Positions 1-5,909 of a stretch of DNA of 5,997 nucleotides are shown here, piece after piece. Position numbers and translations under genes: made by a program. Numbering within the stretch: the first letter of the stretch is position 1; each line of letters starts with the position of its first letter. A model generated the notes under the pieces. It was not told the DNA's origin, did no database searches, and saw nothing but the letters and a program-made list of their open reading frames with translations. This DNA comes from Hungatella sp. UBA5982 (GTDB lineage: Bacteria > Bacillota > Clostridia > Lachnospirales > Lachnospiraceae): positions 12,976-18,972 of the forward strand of contig DJBG01000135.1 of the NCBI GenBank assembly GCA_002429965.1, read 5' to 3'.

Positions 1-684
1 AAAAATTTGCTTACCATGACGGCCTCATATAAATACCAGTCCGAGCCATACGAGGAGTTTTTTGCAAGCGATAACTGGGTAAATGCCGCCCTTGATTTAT
101 TGGGAGGCGAGAAACATACAGGAGAATTTATGTATTCTCCCATCATAGGAACACACATCCTGTCGGGCATTCTTGTAAAAGCGACGGGTCAGCCAGTACT
201 TGATTTCGCTGCAGAAAATTTATTCTCGCCACTGGGAATCAACGTTCCGCACAATGTGGTGCTGCGTAATAAAGAAGAGCATATCGCCGTTATGAAAGAT
301 AAAAATATCAGTGGCTGGGTTGTTGACCCGCAGGGAATAAATACGGCAAGCTGGGGCCTCTTCCTGACGCCTGCGGATATGGCAAAAATAGGCCAATTGT
401 ACTTAAATGGCGGAATATGGGAAAGTAAACAAATTGTACCGGAAAAATGGATAGAAATGAGCACAATGGAGCACATCAGGTGGGGTAGTCTGTCTTATGG
501 CTACCTGTGGTGGATTATTGATGATAAAGAGCATATCTATGCCGCCCTGGGAGACGGGGGAAACGTGATTTACGTCAATACAAAGAAAAAAATGGTTGTT
601 TCTATCGCTTCTCTTTTTATGCCGGACGCTAAGGACAGAATAGGGCTTATTATGGAGCGGATTGAACCAATATTTGAGGATTGA
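1..684 (+). CDS. Serine hydrolase, beta-lactamase class C family (3' part; 5' end outside window)
   Basis: The frame is open from base 1, and the first codons read K-N-L-L-T-M-T. This matches the 'I-x-N-L-L-T-M-T-S-G' segment that follows the SxxK helix in class C beta-lactamase-like hydrolases (Pfam PF00144). The gene therefore starts upstream, and the in-frame TTG at 7 is not a credible start. Seen here: a YSP tripeptide at about residue 45 of the fragment where most relatives have Y-x-N, then 'KATGQPVLDFAAENLFSPLGI', which is the usual post-motif helix and PLG turn; 'LTPADMAKIGQLYLNGG'; 'YGYLWWI'; and a GDGG loop near the C-terminus in the place of the KTG/HxG motif. The protein ends naturally at TGA. 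Family members are esterases, D-amino-acid peptidases or penicillin-binding-like enzymes, and the substrate cannot be predicted. It is convergent with the glycan operon and probably unrelated to it. Its base composition is more AT-rich than the operon. Confidence 0.88.
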   Translation, partial: KNLLTMTASYKYQSEPYEEFFASDNWVNAALDLLGGEKHTGEFMYSPIIGTHILSGILVKATGQPVLDFAAENLFSPLGINVPHNVVLRNKEEHIAVMKDKNISGWVVDPQGINTASWGLFLTPADMAKIGQLYLNGGIWESKQIVPEKWIEMSTMEHIRWGSLSYGYLWWIIDDKEHIYAALGDGGNVIYVNTKKKMVVSIASLFMPDAKDRIGLIMERIEPIFED

Positions 685-772
685 GTATGACAAATCCCCA
701 TTTCCCTCATGATAGCCCAAAGGAGAAATTCAAGGCATAATTGAACCATTTGAAAGTATCCTTAAAATAAAG

Positions 773-806
773 AATAGGCTCAAAGTATATCTTGAGCCTA
801 TTTTTT
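773..806 (+). terminator. Intrinsic terminator after the serine hydrolase, possibly bidirectional
   Basis: A perfect 11-bp inverted repeat (AATAGGCTCAA at 773-783, TTGAGCCTATT at 792-802) with an 8-base loop is followed by a T run to 806. It lies about 90 bases downstream of the hydrolase stop. Read on the - strand, the same stem is preceded by an A run and followed by CTTTATTTT, so it could also end the glycan operon. Confidence 0.8.
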
Positions 807-815
807 AGCAGCATG

Positions 816-846
816 GCAGTCCGGCTTTCTTGCGGACTGCTTTTCT
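816..846. terminator. Second hairpin between the convergent genes
   Basis: An 8-bp perfect stem (GCAGTCCG at 816-823, CGGACTGC at 833-840) has a 9-base loop. On the + strand it is followed by TTTTCTCTGTGTTTT, a moderate U tract. On the - strand it begins 13 bases after the stop codon of the last operon gene but is followed by CATGCTGCT, so by itself it is a weak terminator for the operon. It may act as a 3'-end stabilising stem or work in tandem with the hairpin at 773-802. Confidence 0.5.
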
Positions 847-853
847 CTGTGTT

Positions 854-1810
854 TTATCTTTCTTTTTTCCAATATTCCCTGTTCATGGTAAAGCTTAAAA
901 CCAGCCTCTTTGGCAGACTGCGGTACCGCTTTCCCATAAGATATCCCATGTATTTAAAACCGCTTTTTACAATCACTCCGGGAACAAGCCACGGCTTCCT
1001 TTCCTTTACAAGCCAGGCACAGGTCTTTTTCACAAGACGGATCCCCTCGCCTTCCGAACGGATTCCTTCAAACACCTCAGGGTGGTCCGCCTGGGAAACC
1101 GCAAGGTCAAAATTCCGCTTAAACTGGGCTATGCAGCCGTAATTGTGGGAATGGTACACTTTTGCTCCGGCTTCGTAGGCCACCGCCTGCCCCCGGTGTC
1201 TTACCGCATTTCCCCCATAAATCATGTCTTCATTAAAAATAGTCCGGCTGATAAATCCGCCTGCCTCCAAAAATGCGGCCCGGTCATAGGCACAGCAGAC
1301 ATTTGAGGCAAAAAAGGTCTTGATTCCCAGCTCTTTTAAATCCCCGCCTGTCTTTACCCTGCTTTGTTCCGGGTAATTAAAGGAACGGGTATACTGCTCT
1401 GCCAGGGCGCAGTCAGAATTCGGCAGCTGCCTTCCGTAGGCCATAACCACCTTTTCTTTGCCCTTTCCGGTCTGGTCAAAACTCCTTACCAGCGCTCCTA
1501 TTAAATTCCCATCTGCCGGAACTGCGTCATCGGTCATAAATACCATAATATCCGCCTCAGAATAACCGGCTCCCTGATTCCTGGTGCCGCCATGGTCAAA
1601 CTCCTCTTTTGTCACATGATGTACTTCTAGATTGGGAACCCAGCTATATTCCTCTTCCTTCCAATAAGACCGTTCCGTGTTCATGATGATGATCCGCCGG
1701 ATAGGGTATGACTGTTTTCCCAGGCGTCTCAGCAAAAGCTTTAACTTCTCATCCGGCTTATATACGGGAATGATCACATCAACGGTTTTTTCCTGCATTT
1801 TTTCTTCCAT
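854..1810 (-). CDS. Family 2 glycosyltransferase, rhamnosyltransferase-like
   Basis: This is a 318-residue soluble GT2 (GT-A fold) enzyme, probably acting on the cytoplasmic face of the membrane to add a sugar, likely rhamnose, to a lipid-linked glycan. Seen: the N-terminal Rossmann start 'VDVIIPVYKP' (residues 10-19); FDHGGTRNQG (71-80), the signature loop of RfbF/RfbN/GacC-type rhamnosyltransferases; TDDAVP (93-98), the DxD-equivalent metal/nucleotide site; YGRQ and FNYPE (125-148), also typical of this group; FASNVCCAY (167-175); and NED (193-195), whose acidic pair is the expected catalytic-base region. A basic C-terminal part (about 255-318) with aromatic residues could bind the membrane. 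The start ATG at 1810 follows AAGGTAGG with an 8-base spacer; an ATG four codons in is the alternative. It is the last gene of the operon, 87 bases after DUF2142. The donor sugar is inferred from motifs only. Confidence 0.88.
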   Translation of the reverse strand: MEEKMQEKTVDVIIPVYKPDEKLKLLLRRLGKQSYPIRRIIIMNTERSYWKEEEYSWVPNLEVHHVTKEEFDHGGTRNQGAGYSEADIMVFMTDDAVPADGNLIGALVRSFDQTGKGKEKVVMAYGRQLPNSDCALAEQYTRSFNYPEQSRVKTGGDLKELGIKTFFASNVCCAYDRAAFLEAGGFISRTIFNEDMIYGGNAVRHRGQAVAYEAGAKVYHSHNYGCIAQFKRNFDLAVSQADHPEVFEGIRSEGEGIRLVKKTCAWLVKERKPWLVPGVIVKSGFKYMGYLMGKRYRSLPKRLVLSFTMNREYWKKER

Positions 1811-1837
1811 TGCAAATTCCTACCTTCCAGTTGAATA

Positions 1838-1925
1838 CTCCGCGAGCAGCCGCCAAGGTCAGGCGAGCTTGACTTTGGCTCGTTGCCTTCACGTGAATCA
1901 ATAGCGCAGACACGACGTGGAACAG
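1838..1925. repeat. GC-rich palindromic intergenic block, candidate dispersed repeat
   Basis: This block separates the DUF2142 stop and the last GT2, and it overlaps the end of DUF2142. Seen: CCAAGGTCA (1853-1861) pairs with TGACTTTGG (1870-1878) over nine positions with one G-T wobble and an 8-base loop. CGAGC occurs at 1843-1847 and again at 1864-1868, and both copies are complementary to GCTCG at 1878-1882, so alternative, mutually exclusive stems are possible. Next to it lies a perfect 10-base palindrome, TTCACGTGAA (1888-1897). No T run follows on either strand, so it is not an ordinary terminator. It is the only long spacer inside an otherwise compact operon. A REP-like or MITE-like element is the best guess. 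Only one copy is in the window, so repeat status is inference and the outer borders are approximate. Confidence 0.5.
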
Positions 1926-3502
1926 ATGCGTATCAGGGCATAGATGCTCACAAAGCATTCTAAATACCATGCGCTTTTCCTTAAATCCAGGTTTATGACC
2001 AGGCGCTTGTCAAATACGACCAGCAGCACAAGGGGCAGCAGAGGAATAAAATACCTTCCCTGTACGCCCGTTATATAGGTAAGCTCCCTTGGCGTCCAGC
2101 CTAAAAGCATGGAGGCCATAACCAGGCAGGCGCTTAAAAACACCAGGAAAACCATCCAAAGCTTCTGTCCGCCTGACATGGGGGCCTCTTCCCCTTCCCT
2201 CCTTATCACACTGACCAGGAGCACATACCACAGAATCGAGAGGCAGAAGGGAGGCACCGTCAGATTAGGATCCAAATTGCCCAGAAACCCTCCAAGCATG
2301 GTGGTCAGGTAATAATCAAACTGAGTCACAAGAGTCTCATAGTATACTAAAAAGATACGATAGGGGTGTTCCCACACATCCTGCAGCGTATACCCTGCTG
2401 CTTCACTCCACCCCACATAGCTTTCCGTAGTGGTCGCCCACGCAGAAAGGACCAAACGGTTTACCAGATACACTGCCAGAACGACAGAAATTATGACGCC
2501 TATGACGGAGATCCAGTAATTCTTCCTGGACTTGAATTTGGAAGAGGGAATAAACAGGCAGATCCCGGCTACAGGTAAATAAACGATTTTTCCAGGCTCC
2601 AGAAGGATCAGCAAAAGGGCAAGAAGAACCGTATCCTTTACAGTCACTTTCTCTTTCTCAAAGGCCAGGTAAAAGCACCAGGCCAGAAAAAGCATGGACA
2701 GGCCGATAAAGGCCGTATCATAGGAAAAGGAAGCTGCCAGATGAAGGGTCATGGGAAGGCATGATACCGCCATGAAAAGCTCTTTTTTAAAGGGCATGAT
2801 CCTCACTGCTAAGGCTGCCATACCTGCAAAAGCCAGTAGATTGAACAGCCTGCCAAGGTATACCAATGGGATGTATCCCAAGTGGAGCAGCCTGGCAAGG
2901 CAGATCCCAATGGCCTGAGGAAGGTAAACCACAGGTGTGGTGTTCACCGGTATTTCATAGCGGACCGTCATCCCCTGGCTGTTATCAAGGGAAAACATCT
3001 CCTTAAGGACTAAGTTGTATGTGGCCCGTCCCACACTGGTATAAAGCCCTGGAACGTCATCGCCGCTCCGCACCAGAACATTGGCCCCGCGGCTGATCCT
3101 CTCTTTCTCCTCTTCATTTGCATGGGAAAGAAAGGCGTCATCAGCCACAGCCGGTTTTCCCATAAGCTGGCTGGAGAGCCGGTATGCGCTGGTAAAATGA
3201 ACCGCCTCATCGGGCGTTGAAAAGGGAGTCAGAACCATCATATAAAACAGACCAAGAATCACCACTGTCCCTGGAAATAAAAAGAACGGGGGAGTCTCAA
3301 GTATCCACAAGACCGCTCCCAGGCAAGCCAGAAATCCACATCCAAACACAATTATCCACCAGTAAAAGCGGCGGACTGCCTCAAATTCCGGGGATGGAAT
3401 CCCCACAATGGTTTCCTGATAGGTTTTTATAAAAAGAAAGGCGAGAAAGAAAATGCTTCCCGCCGTAAGCAACAATCCCTTTTTATTCAGAATGAGCTTC
3501 AC
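1898..3502 (-). CDS. DUF2142 polytopic membrane protein, putative GT-C-type glycosyltransferase
   Basis: This is a 534-residue protein with many hydrophobic segments, starting with one at about residues 9-26 and continuing through roughly 10-12 membrane spans. After the third span is TPFSTPDEAVHF (about 92-103), the PDE-x-x-H motif typical of DUF2142 (PF09913). As in GT-C enzymes, acidic residues here sit at the start of the first large outer loop, the usual catalytic position. Near the C-terminus is GRYFIPLLPL, also typical of the family. Inferred role: transfer of a sugar from undecaprenyl phosphate to a surface polymer outside the membrane. I chose the GTG at 3502 because AAGGAGG (3512-3518) lies 9 bases upstream. 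The more distal TTG at 3547 would give a basic extension with no supporting site. The gene overlaps the DUF2304 gene by 20 bases, implying coupled translation. The last residues (ICSTSCLRY) are unlike the hydrophobic end expected and run into the palindromic block, so the C-terminus may have been altered. Confidence 0.85.
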   Translation of the reverse strand: MKLILNKKGLLLTAGSIFFLAFLFIKTYQETIVGIPSPEFEAVRRFYWWIIVFGCGFLACLGAVLWILETPPFFLFPGTVVILGLFYMMVLTPFSTPDEAVHFTSAYRLSSQLMGKPAVADDAFLSHANEEEKERISRGANVLVRSGDDVPGLYTSVGRATYNLVLKEMFSLDNSQGMTVRYEIPVNTTPVVYLPQAIGICLARLLHLGYIPLVYLGRLFNLLAFAGMAALAVRIMPFKKELFMAVSCLPMTLHLAASFSYDTAFIGLSMLFLAWCFYLAFEKEKVTVKDTVLLALLLILLEPGKIVYLPVAGICLFIPSSKFKSRKNYWISVIGVIISVVLAVYLVNRLVLSAWATTTESYVGWSEAAGYTLQDVWEHPYRIFLVYYETLVTQFDYYLTTMLGGFLGNLDPNLTVPPFCLSILWYVLLVSVIRREGEEAPMSGGQKLWMVFLVFLSACLVMASMLLGWTPRELTYITGVQGRYFIPLLPLVLLVVFDKRLVINLDLRKSAWYLECFVSIYALIRICSTSCLRY

Positions 3503-3854
3503 GATGACCTTCCTCCTTCTCCCTGTCCTCTTCCCGGTCCAGAGCAAGCATCTGGATCAGCTCCGTCATTCTCCGCTCCAGCTGGGATATTTTGACAGAC
3601 TGGAAGAAAACCTTTACCAGCAGGATGAAAATCATGAAGGTAAAGATAAAGTTGGCGGTGGAATAGGTCCCCACCAACCGGGATATGAAATCAGCTAATG
3701 GCGGGAATAAGCTGAACACTACCAAAAGAAAGGCAAACATCACCCAGAAGATAGAATCCTCTATCTTCATCTTGGAATGGCGTATTCTTCTAAGCACATA
3801 AAATGTAAGCAATATGGAAACGCATATCAGTACGCAGCGTAGCAAAACTGTCAT
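3483..3854 (-). CDS. DUF2304 small membrane protein (GacJ-like GT2 partner)
   Basis: This is a 123-residue protein with three predicted membrane helices (about 3-21, 35-55 and 66-86). A basic loop 'RRIRHSKMKIEDSIFW' (22-37) matches the conserved core of DUF2304 (PF10066). After the third helix is an amphipathic segment 'VKISQLERRMTELIQMLAL' (about 88-107) with coiled-coil-like heptads, then a very charged tail of D, E, K and R. Known for the family: streptococcal GacJ, a DUF2304-type protein, binds and stimulates the GT2 enzyme GacI, which makes undecaprenyl-phosphate GlcNAc. Inference here: it anchors and activates the GT2 encoded immediately upstream (18-base gap), which lacks clear membrane helices of its own. 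The start ATG at 3854 follows GGGAG with an 8-base spacer. The sequence for its acidic tail also contains the Shine-Dalgarno site of the next gene. Confidence 0.87.
   Translation of the reverse strand: MTVLLRCVLICVSILLTFYVLRRIRHSKMKIEDSIFWVMFAFLLVVFSLFPPLADFISRLVGTYSTANFIFTFMIFILLVKVFFQSVKISQLERRMTELIQMLALDREEDREKEEGHREAHSE
3512..3518 (-). promoter_or_regulatory. Ribosome binding site that sets the GTG start of the DUF2142 gene
   Basis: On the - strand this reads AAGGAGG, 9 bases before GTG at 3502. It lies inside the DUF2304 coding region, in its Glu/Lys-rich tail. It is the strongest Shine-Dalgarno match in the operon and the reason for rejecting the longer TTG-initiated reading. Confidence 0.8.
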
Positions 3855-3872
3855 GTTACGTTCTCCCTTCCT

Positions 3873-4571
3873 TTATCTCCTGTCCCTAATACGGAAGCTT
3901 TGTACCAGCAGTATGGAAAACAGCATCTTTCCCATATACCTGGCCGCATTGACCGGATTCAAATAGCTCTCTCCCAAAATCCGTTCATCCATGATTACAG
4001 GGATTTCCGCGACTTTTGCCCCCTTGCTGATCAAATAGGATATCGTATCCGGTTCCGGGCCGTAATTTAAGCCATCAGCAAATTCCTTGATCATCTTCCT
4101 GCTGAACATGCGCATCCCGGAGGTAGGATCACTGACCTTTATTCCCGTGGTGAACCAGATGGAGCCGCTTAAGAGCCTGCTTCCAAGCATCCGCATGGAA
4201 TGGGGCTTCTTCCCCGTCACAAACCTGGAGCCGATAACAATATCGTAGCCCTCATCCATCTTCTCTTTCATGGGCAGAATATATTCCGGCCGGTGCTGCC
4301 CGTCCCCGTCAAACTGTATGGCATACCGGTACCCCCTCCTGTGGGCATATTTAAGCCCTGTCTGGAATGCTCCGGCAAGTCCCAGATTCATAGGTAAGTC
4401 AATGATCTTCCAGCCACGCCTTCTGCAGATATCCGCCGTGTGATCGGTGGAACCGTCATTGATGATCACATAATCAAACATGGGATAGTTCTCAATAACT
4501 TCTCCTACTACACGTTCAATATTTAAAGCCTCATTGTATGCAGGTATCACTACCAGTACCTTATCCATCAT
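3873..4571 (-). CDS. Family 2 glycosyltransferase, polyprenyl-phosphate sugar synthase type (DPM1/GtrB/GacI-like)
   Basis: This is a 232-residue GT2 enzyme of the dolichyl/undecaprenyl-phosphate sugar synthase class, expected to move a sugar from a nucleotide donor to undecaprenyl phosphate at the inner face of the membrane. Motifs: VVIPAYNE (7-14), NDGSTD (38-43), NLGLAGAFQTG (62-72), FDGDGQH (87-93) with the DxD metal-binding aspartates at 88 and 90, IGSRF (113-117), DPTSGMR (about 148-154) and GPEPD (about 171-175). There is no pair of C-terminal membrane helices as in GtrB. Only a short amphipathic stretch (about 212-226) and a basic end are seen, so membrane attachment probably depends on the adjacent DUF2304 protein. 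Start: ATG at 4571 overlaps the flippase stop as ATGA and has GGAG 8 bases upstream (4580-4583). A longer reading from 4637 runs back into the flippase gene and is not credible. A second ATG follows immediately. The sugar is unknown. Confidence 0.9.
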   Translation of the reverse strand: MMDKVLVVIPAYNEALNIERVVGEVIENYPMFDYVIINDGSTDHTADICRRRGWKIIDLPMNLGLAGAFQTGLKYAHRRGYRYAIQFDGDGQHRPEYILPMKEKMDEGYDIVIGSRFVTGKKPHSMRMLGSRLLSGSIWFTTGIKVSDPTSGMRMFSRKMIKEFADGLNYGPEPDTISYLISKGAKVAEIPVIMDERILGESYLNPVNAARYMGKMLFSILLVQSFRIRDRR

Positions 4572-5824
4572 TTTTTCCGCTCCAGCCTCCCTTTTTCCTC
4601 TGTAATAAAGACACGGATTGCCTGTCCCATGAAGCAAAGCATAAGAATCATCATTTCAAGCATATAGGAGAAGGCTCCTCCGTTGATCCCTCCCACTCCC
4701 ACCAACCAGAAGGAGAGAAAGAAGGAAAGGATGCAGACCGGCACATAGCCGAAAAAGATCCCCTTCTGCTTTTTCATGATAACAAGCACATAATAAAACA
4801 GATTCATAACCGCAAAGAAACCGCCGCCAAGCACGATGTATAGAAGCCCGGATTTATACGGTTTAAGATCCACATTGGAAATAGCTCCCAGCACAGGAAC
4901 CCCAAGCACCCAGGCACCAGCCAGGGCAATCACCGTAAGAAGGAATATGATACCGGAAAGCTGCTTTAGGCCGGACTTGAATTCCCCAAAGTTCCTCTCT
5001 TCCCATTGGTAAGACATCCTGGTCAAAAAAGGACGGATCACAAAGTTGGCCGCCAGGTTAATGACCGAGGTCGGCATAAAAATAGCCACAAAAACGGCGT
5101 TGTCTGTGGAAGTCATCCGGGCATCCACCGCATATTTTGCCATGGCAAAAATGAGCCCGTCCAAAAAAACGGACAAAAACAGCAAAAACCCATCCTTTAA
5201 AAGCTTCCATTGCCTGCCAGGAGTCCTGGTAAACACAATTCCGGGGACATGCTCTGCCGCTCTTTTATCAAACAGCAGGATTCCTGCTCCCTGGGATAAG
5301 ACCGCGACCACACAGGAAAATATAAGTTCCTTCGTTACAGCCAGGGTTCCTAAAAAGCAGCACACGGAAAGCAGGGTACGGAGAGCCATGGCCTGTCCTG
5401 TAAGATACAGCCGTCCATTTCTCTGGAACTCCGATTCATATACATCGGCAAACCCGTCAAGTACCTTATACAGCACCATCAAAAATACCACCACAGCTTT
5501 TTGGGTTGTATAGCCTGCCGACGGAGACAGGGTATTAAAAATGATATAACACGTTCCAAAAAGGACTGCCATGGAACAGGTAACGAACCGGGCCAGACGA
5601 TATTCAGAAAACGTATAGCTTTTGCTTGTATCCGTGCTCTGTAACGGCCTCATGCCAAAATAGGCTACCAGAAACATCTGCTGCCCGAAGGTGCTGAAGG
5701 CAAAGCCAAAGATTCCTCCCTGCTCCGTTCCTATGAGATGGTTGACAAGAGCTGTAAGGAGCATGCTGGAACCGGCATAAACCAGGCTTCCGATCATATT
5801 CCAGGCCACATTTTTTCGTTCCAT
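4568..5824 (-). CDS. Oligosaccharide/polyprenyl-sugar flippase (Wzx/GacK-like, MOP superfamily)
   Basis: This is a 418-residue, highly hydrophobic protein with about 12 predicted membrane spans along its whole length, the usual size and layout of Wzx-type flippases (PF01943/PF13440 group). Supporting details: the N-terminal 'NVAWNMIGS' start of the first helix, a Gly-rich turn (GTEQGGIFGFA, 32-42), and GMRPLQSTD (57-65), which matches the G-x-R-x-x-Q-x-x-D loop I associate with this flippase subgroup. A charged central loop (about 190-210) separates two halves. The inferred substrate is the lipid-linked sugar made by the GT2 encoded next, by analogy with GacK, but a longer repeat unit is possible. 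The start ATG at 5824 has GAGGA 6 bases upstream (5831-5835). It is the first gene of the operon, and its stop overlaps the next start (ATGA). The family assignment is firmer than the substrate. Confidence 0.85.
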   Translation of the reverse strand: MERKNVAWNMIGSLVYAGSSMLLTALVNHLIGTEQGGIFGFAFSTFGQQMFLVAYFGMRPLQSTDTSKSYTFSEYRLARFVTCSMAVLFGTCYIIFNTLSPSAGYTTQKAVVVFLMVLYKVLDGFADVYESEFQRNGRLYLTGQAMALRTLLSVCCFLGTLAVTKELIFSCVVAVLSQGAGILLFDKRAAEHVPGIVFTRTPGRQWKLLKDGFLLFLSVFLDGLIFAMAKYAVDARMTSTDNAVFVAIFMPTSVINLAANFVIRPFLTRMSYQWEERNFGEFKSGLKQLSGIIFLLTVIALAGAWVLGVPVLGAISNVDLKPYKSGLLYIVLGGGFFAVMNLFYYVLVIMKKQKGIFFGYVPVCILSFFLSFWLVGVGGINGGAFSYMLEMMILMLCFMGQAIRVFITEEKGRLERKK

Positions 5825-5866
5825 TTATTTTCCTCTTAATTACCAACAGTATTTGGGCATAAAGGG

Positions 5867-5881
5867 ATACCCACCGGGTAT
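5867..5881 (-). other. Small hairpin in the operon leader
   Basis: ATACCC and GGGTAT form a perfect 6-bp stem around a 3-base loop, midway between the predicted start of transcription and the flippase Shine-Dalgarno site. It is not followed by a T run. It could be an operator-like inverted repeat or an RNA stem; nothing in the window distinguishes these. Confidence 0.35.
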
Positions 5882-5909
5882 TTCACACAAATTCCCTCAC
5901 AATGTTCCT

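Noticed and set aside
661..748. Short direct repeat ATTGAACCA at 661-669 and 740-748
   Set aside because: At nine bases in AT-rich sequence with no matching flanks or borders, it is most likely chance.
792..1142. 116-codon + strand reading frame starting in the intergenic hairpins
   Set aside because: It overlaps the terminator stems and then runs antisense to the rhamnosyltransferase-like gene; no domain or RBS supports it.
1779..1970. 63-codon - strand reading frame spanning the palindromic block
   Set aside because: It overlaps the ends of two better-supported genes in another frame, its start lies inside DUF2142, and its middle is translated palindrome. It is a by-product of the repeat-like block.
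3503..3547. Longer DUF2142 start at TTG 3547
   Set aside because: The added 15 residues are basic and non-conserved in appearance, the TTG has no supporting RBS, and the GTG at 3502 has AAGGAGG at ideal spacing.
4572..4637. Longer GT2 start at ATG 4637
   Set aside because: It would add 22 residues read out of frame from inside the flippase gene. The ATGA overlap and GGAG at 4580-4583 support 4571, and VVIPAYNE then falls at the normal distance from the N-terminus.
5046..5513. 155-codon + strand reading frame antisense to the flippase
   Set aside because: It lies wholly opposite a well-supported membrane protein gene, has Ser/Thr/Lys-rich low-information sequence, and shows no recognisable domain.
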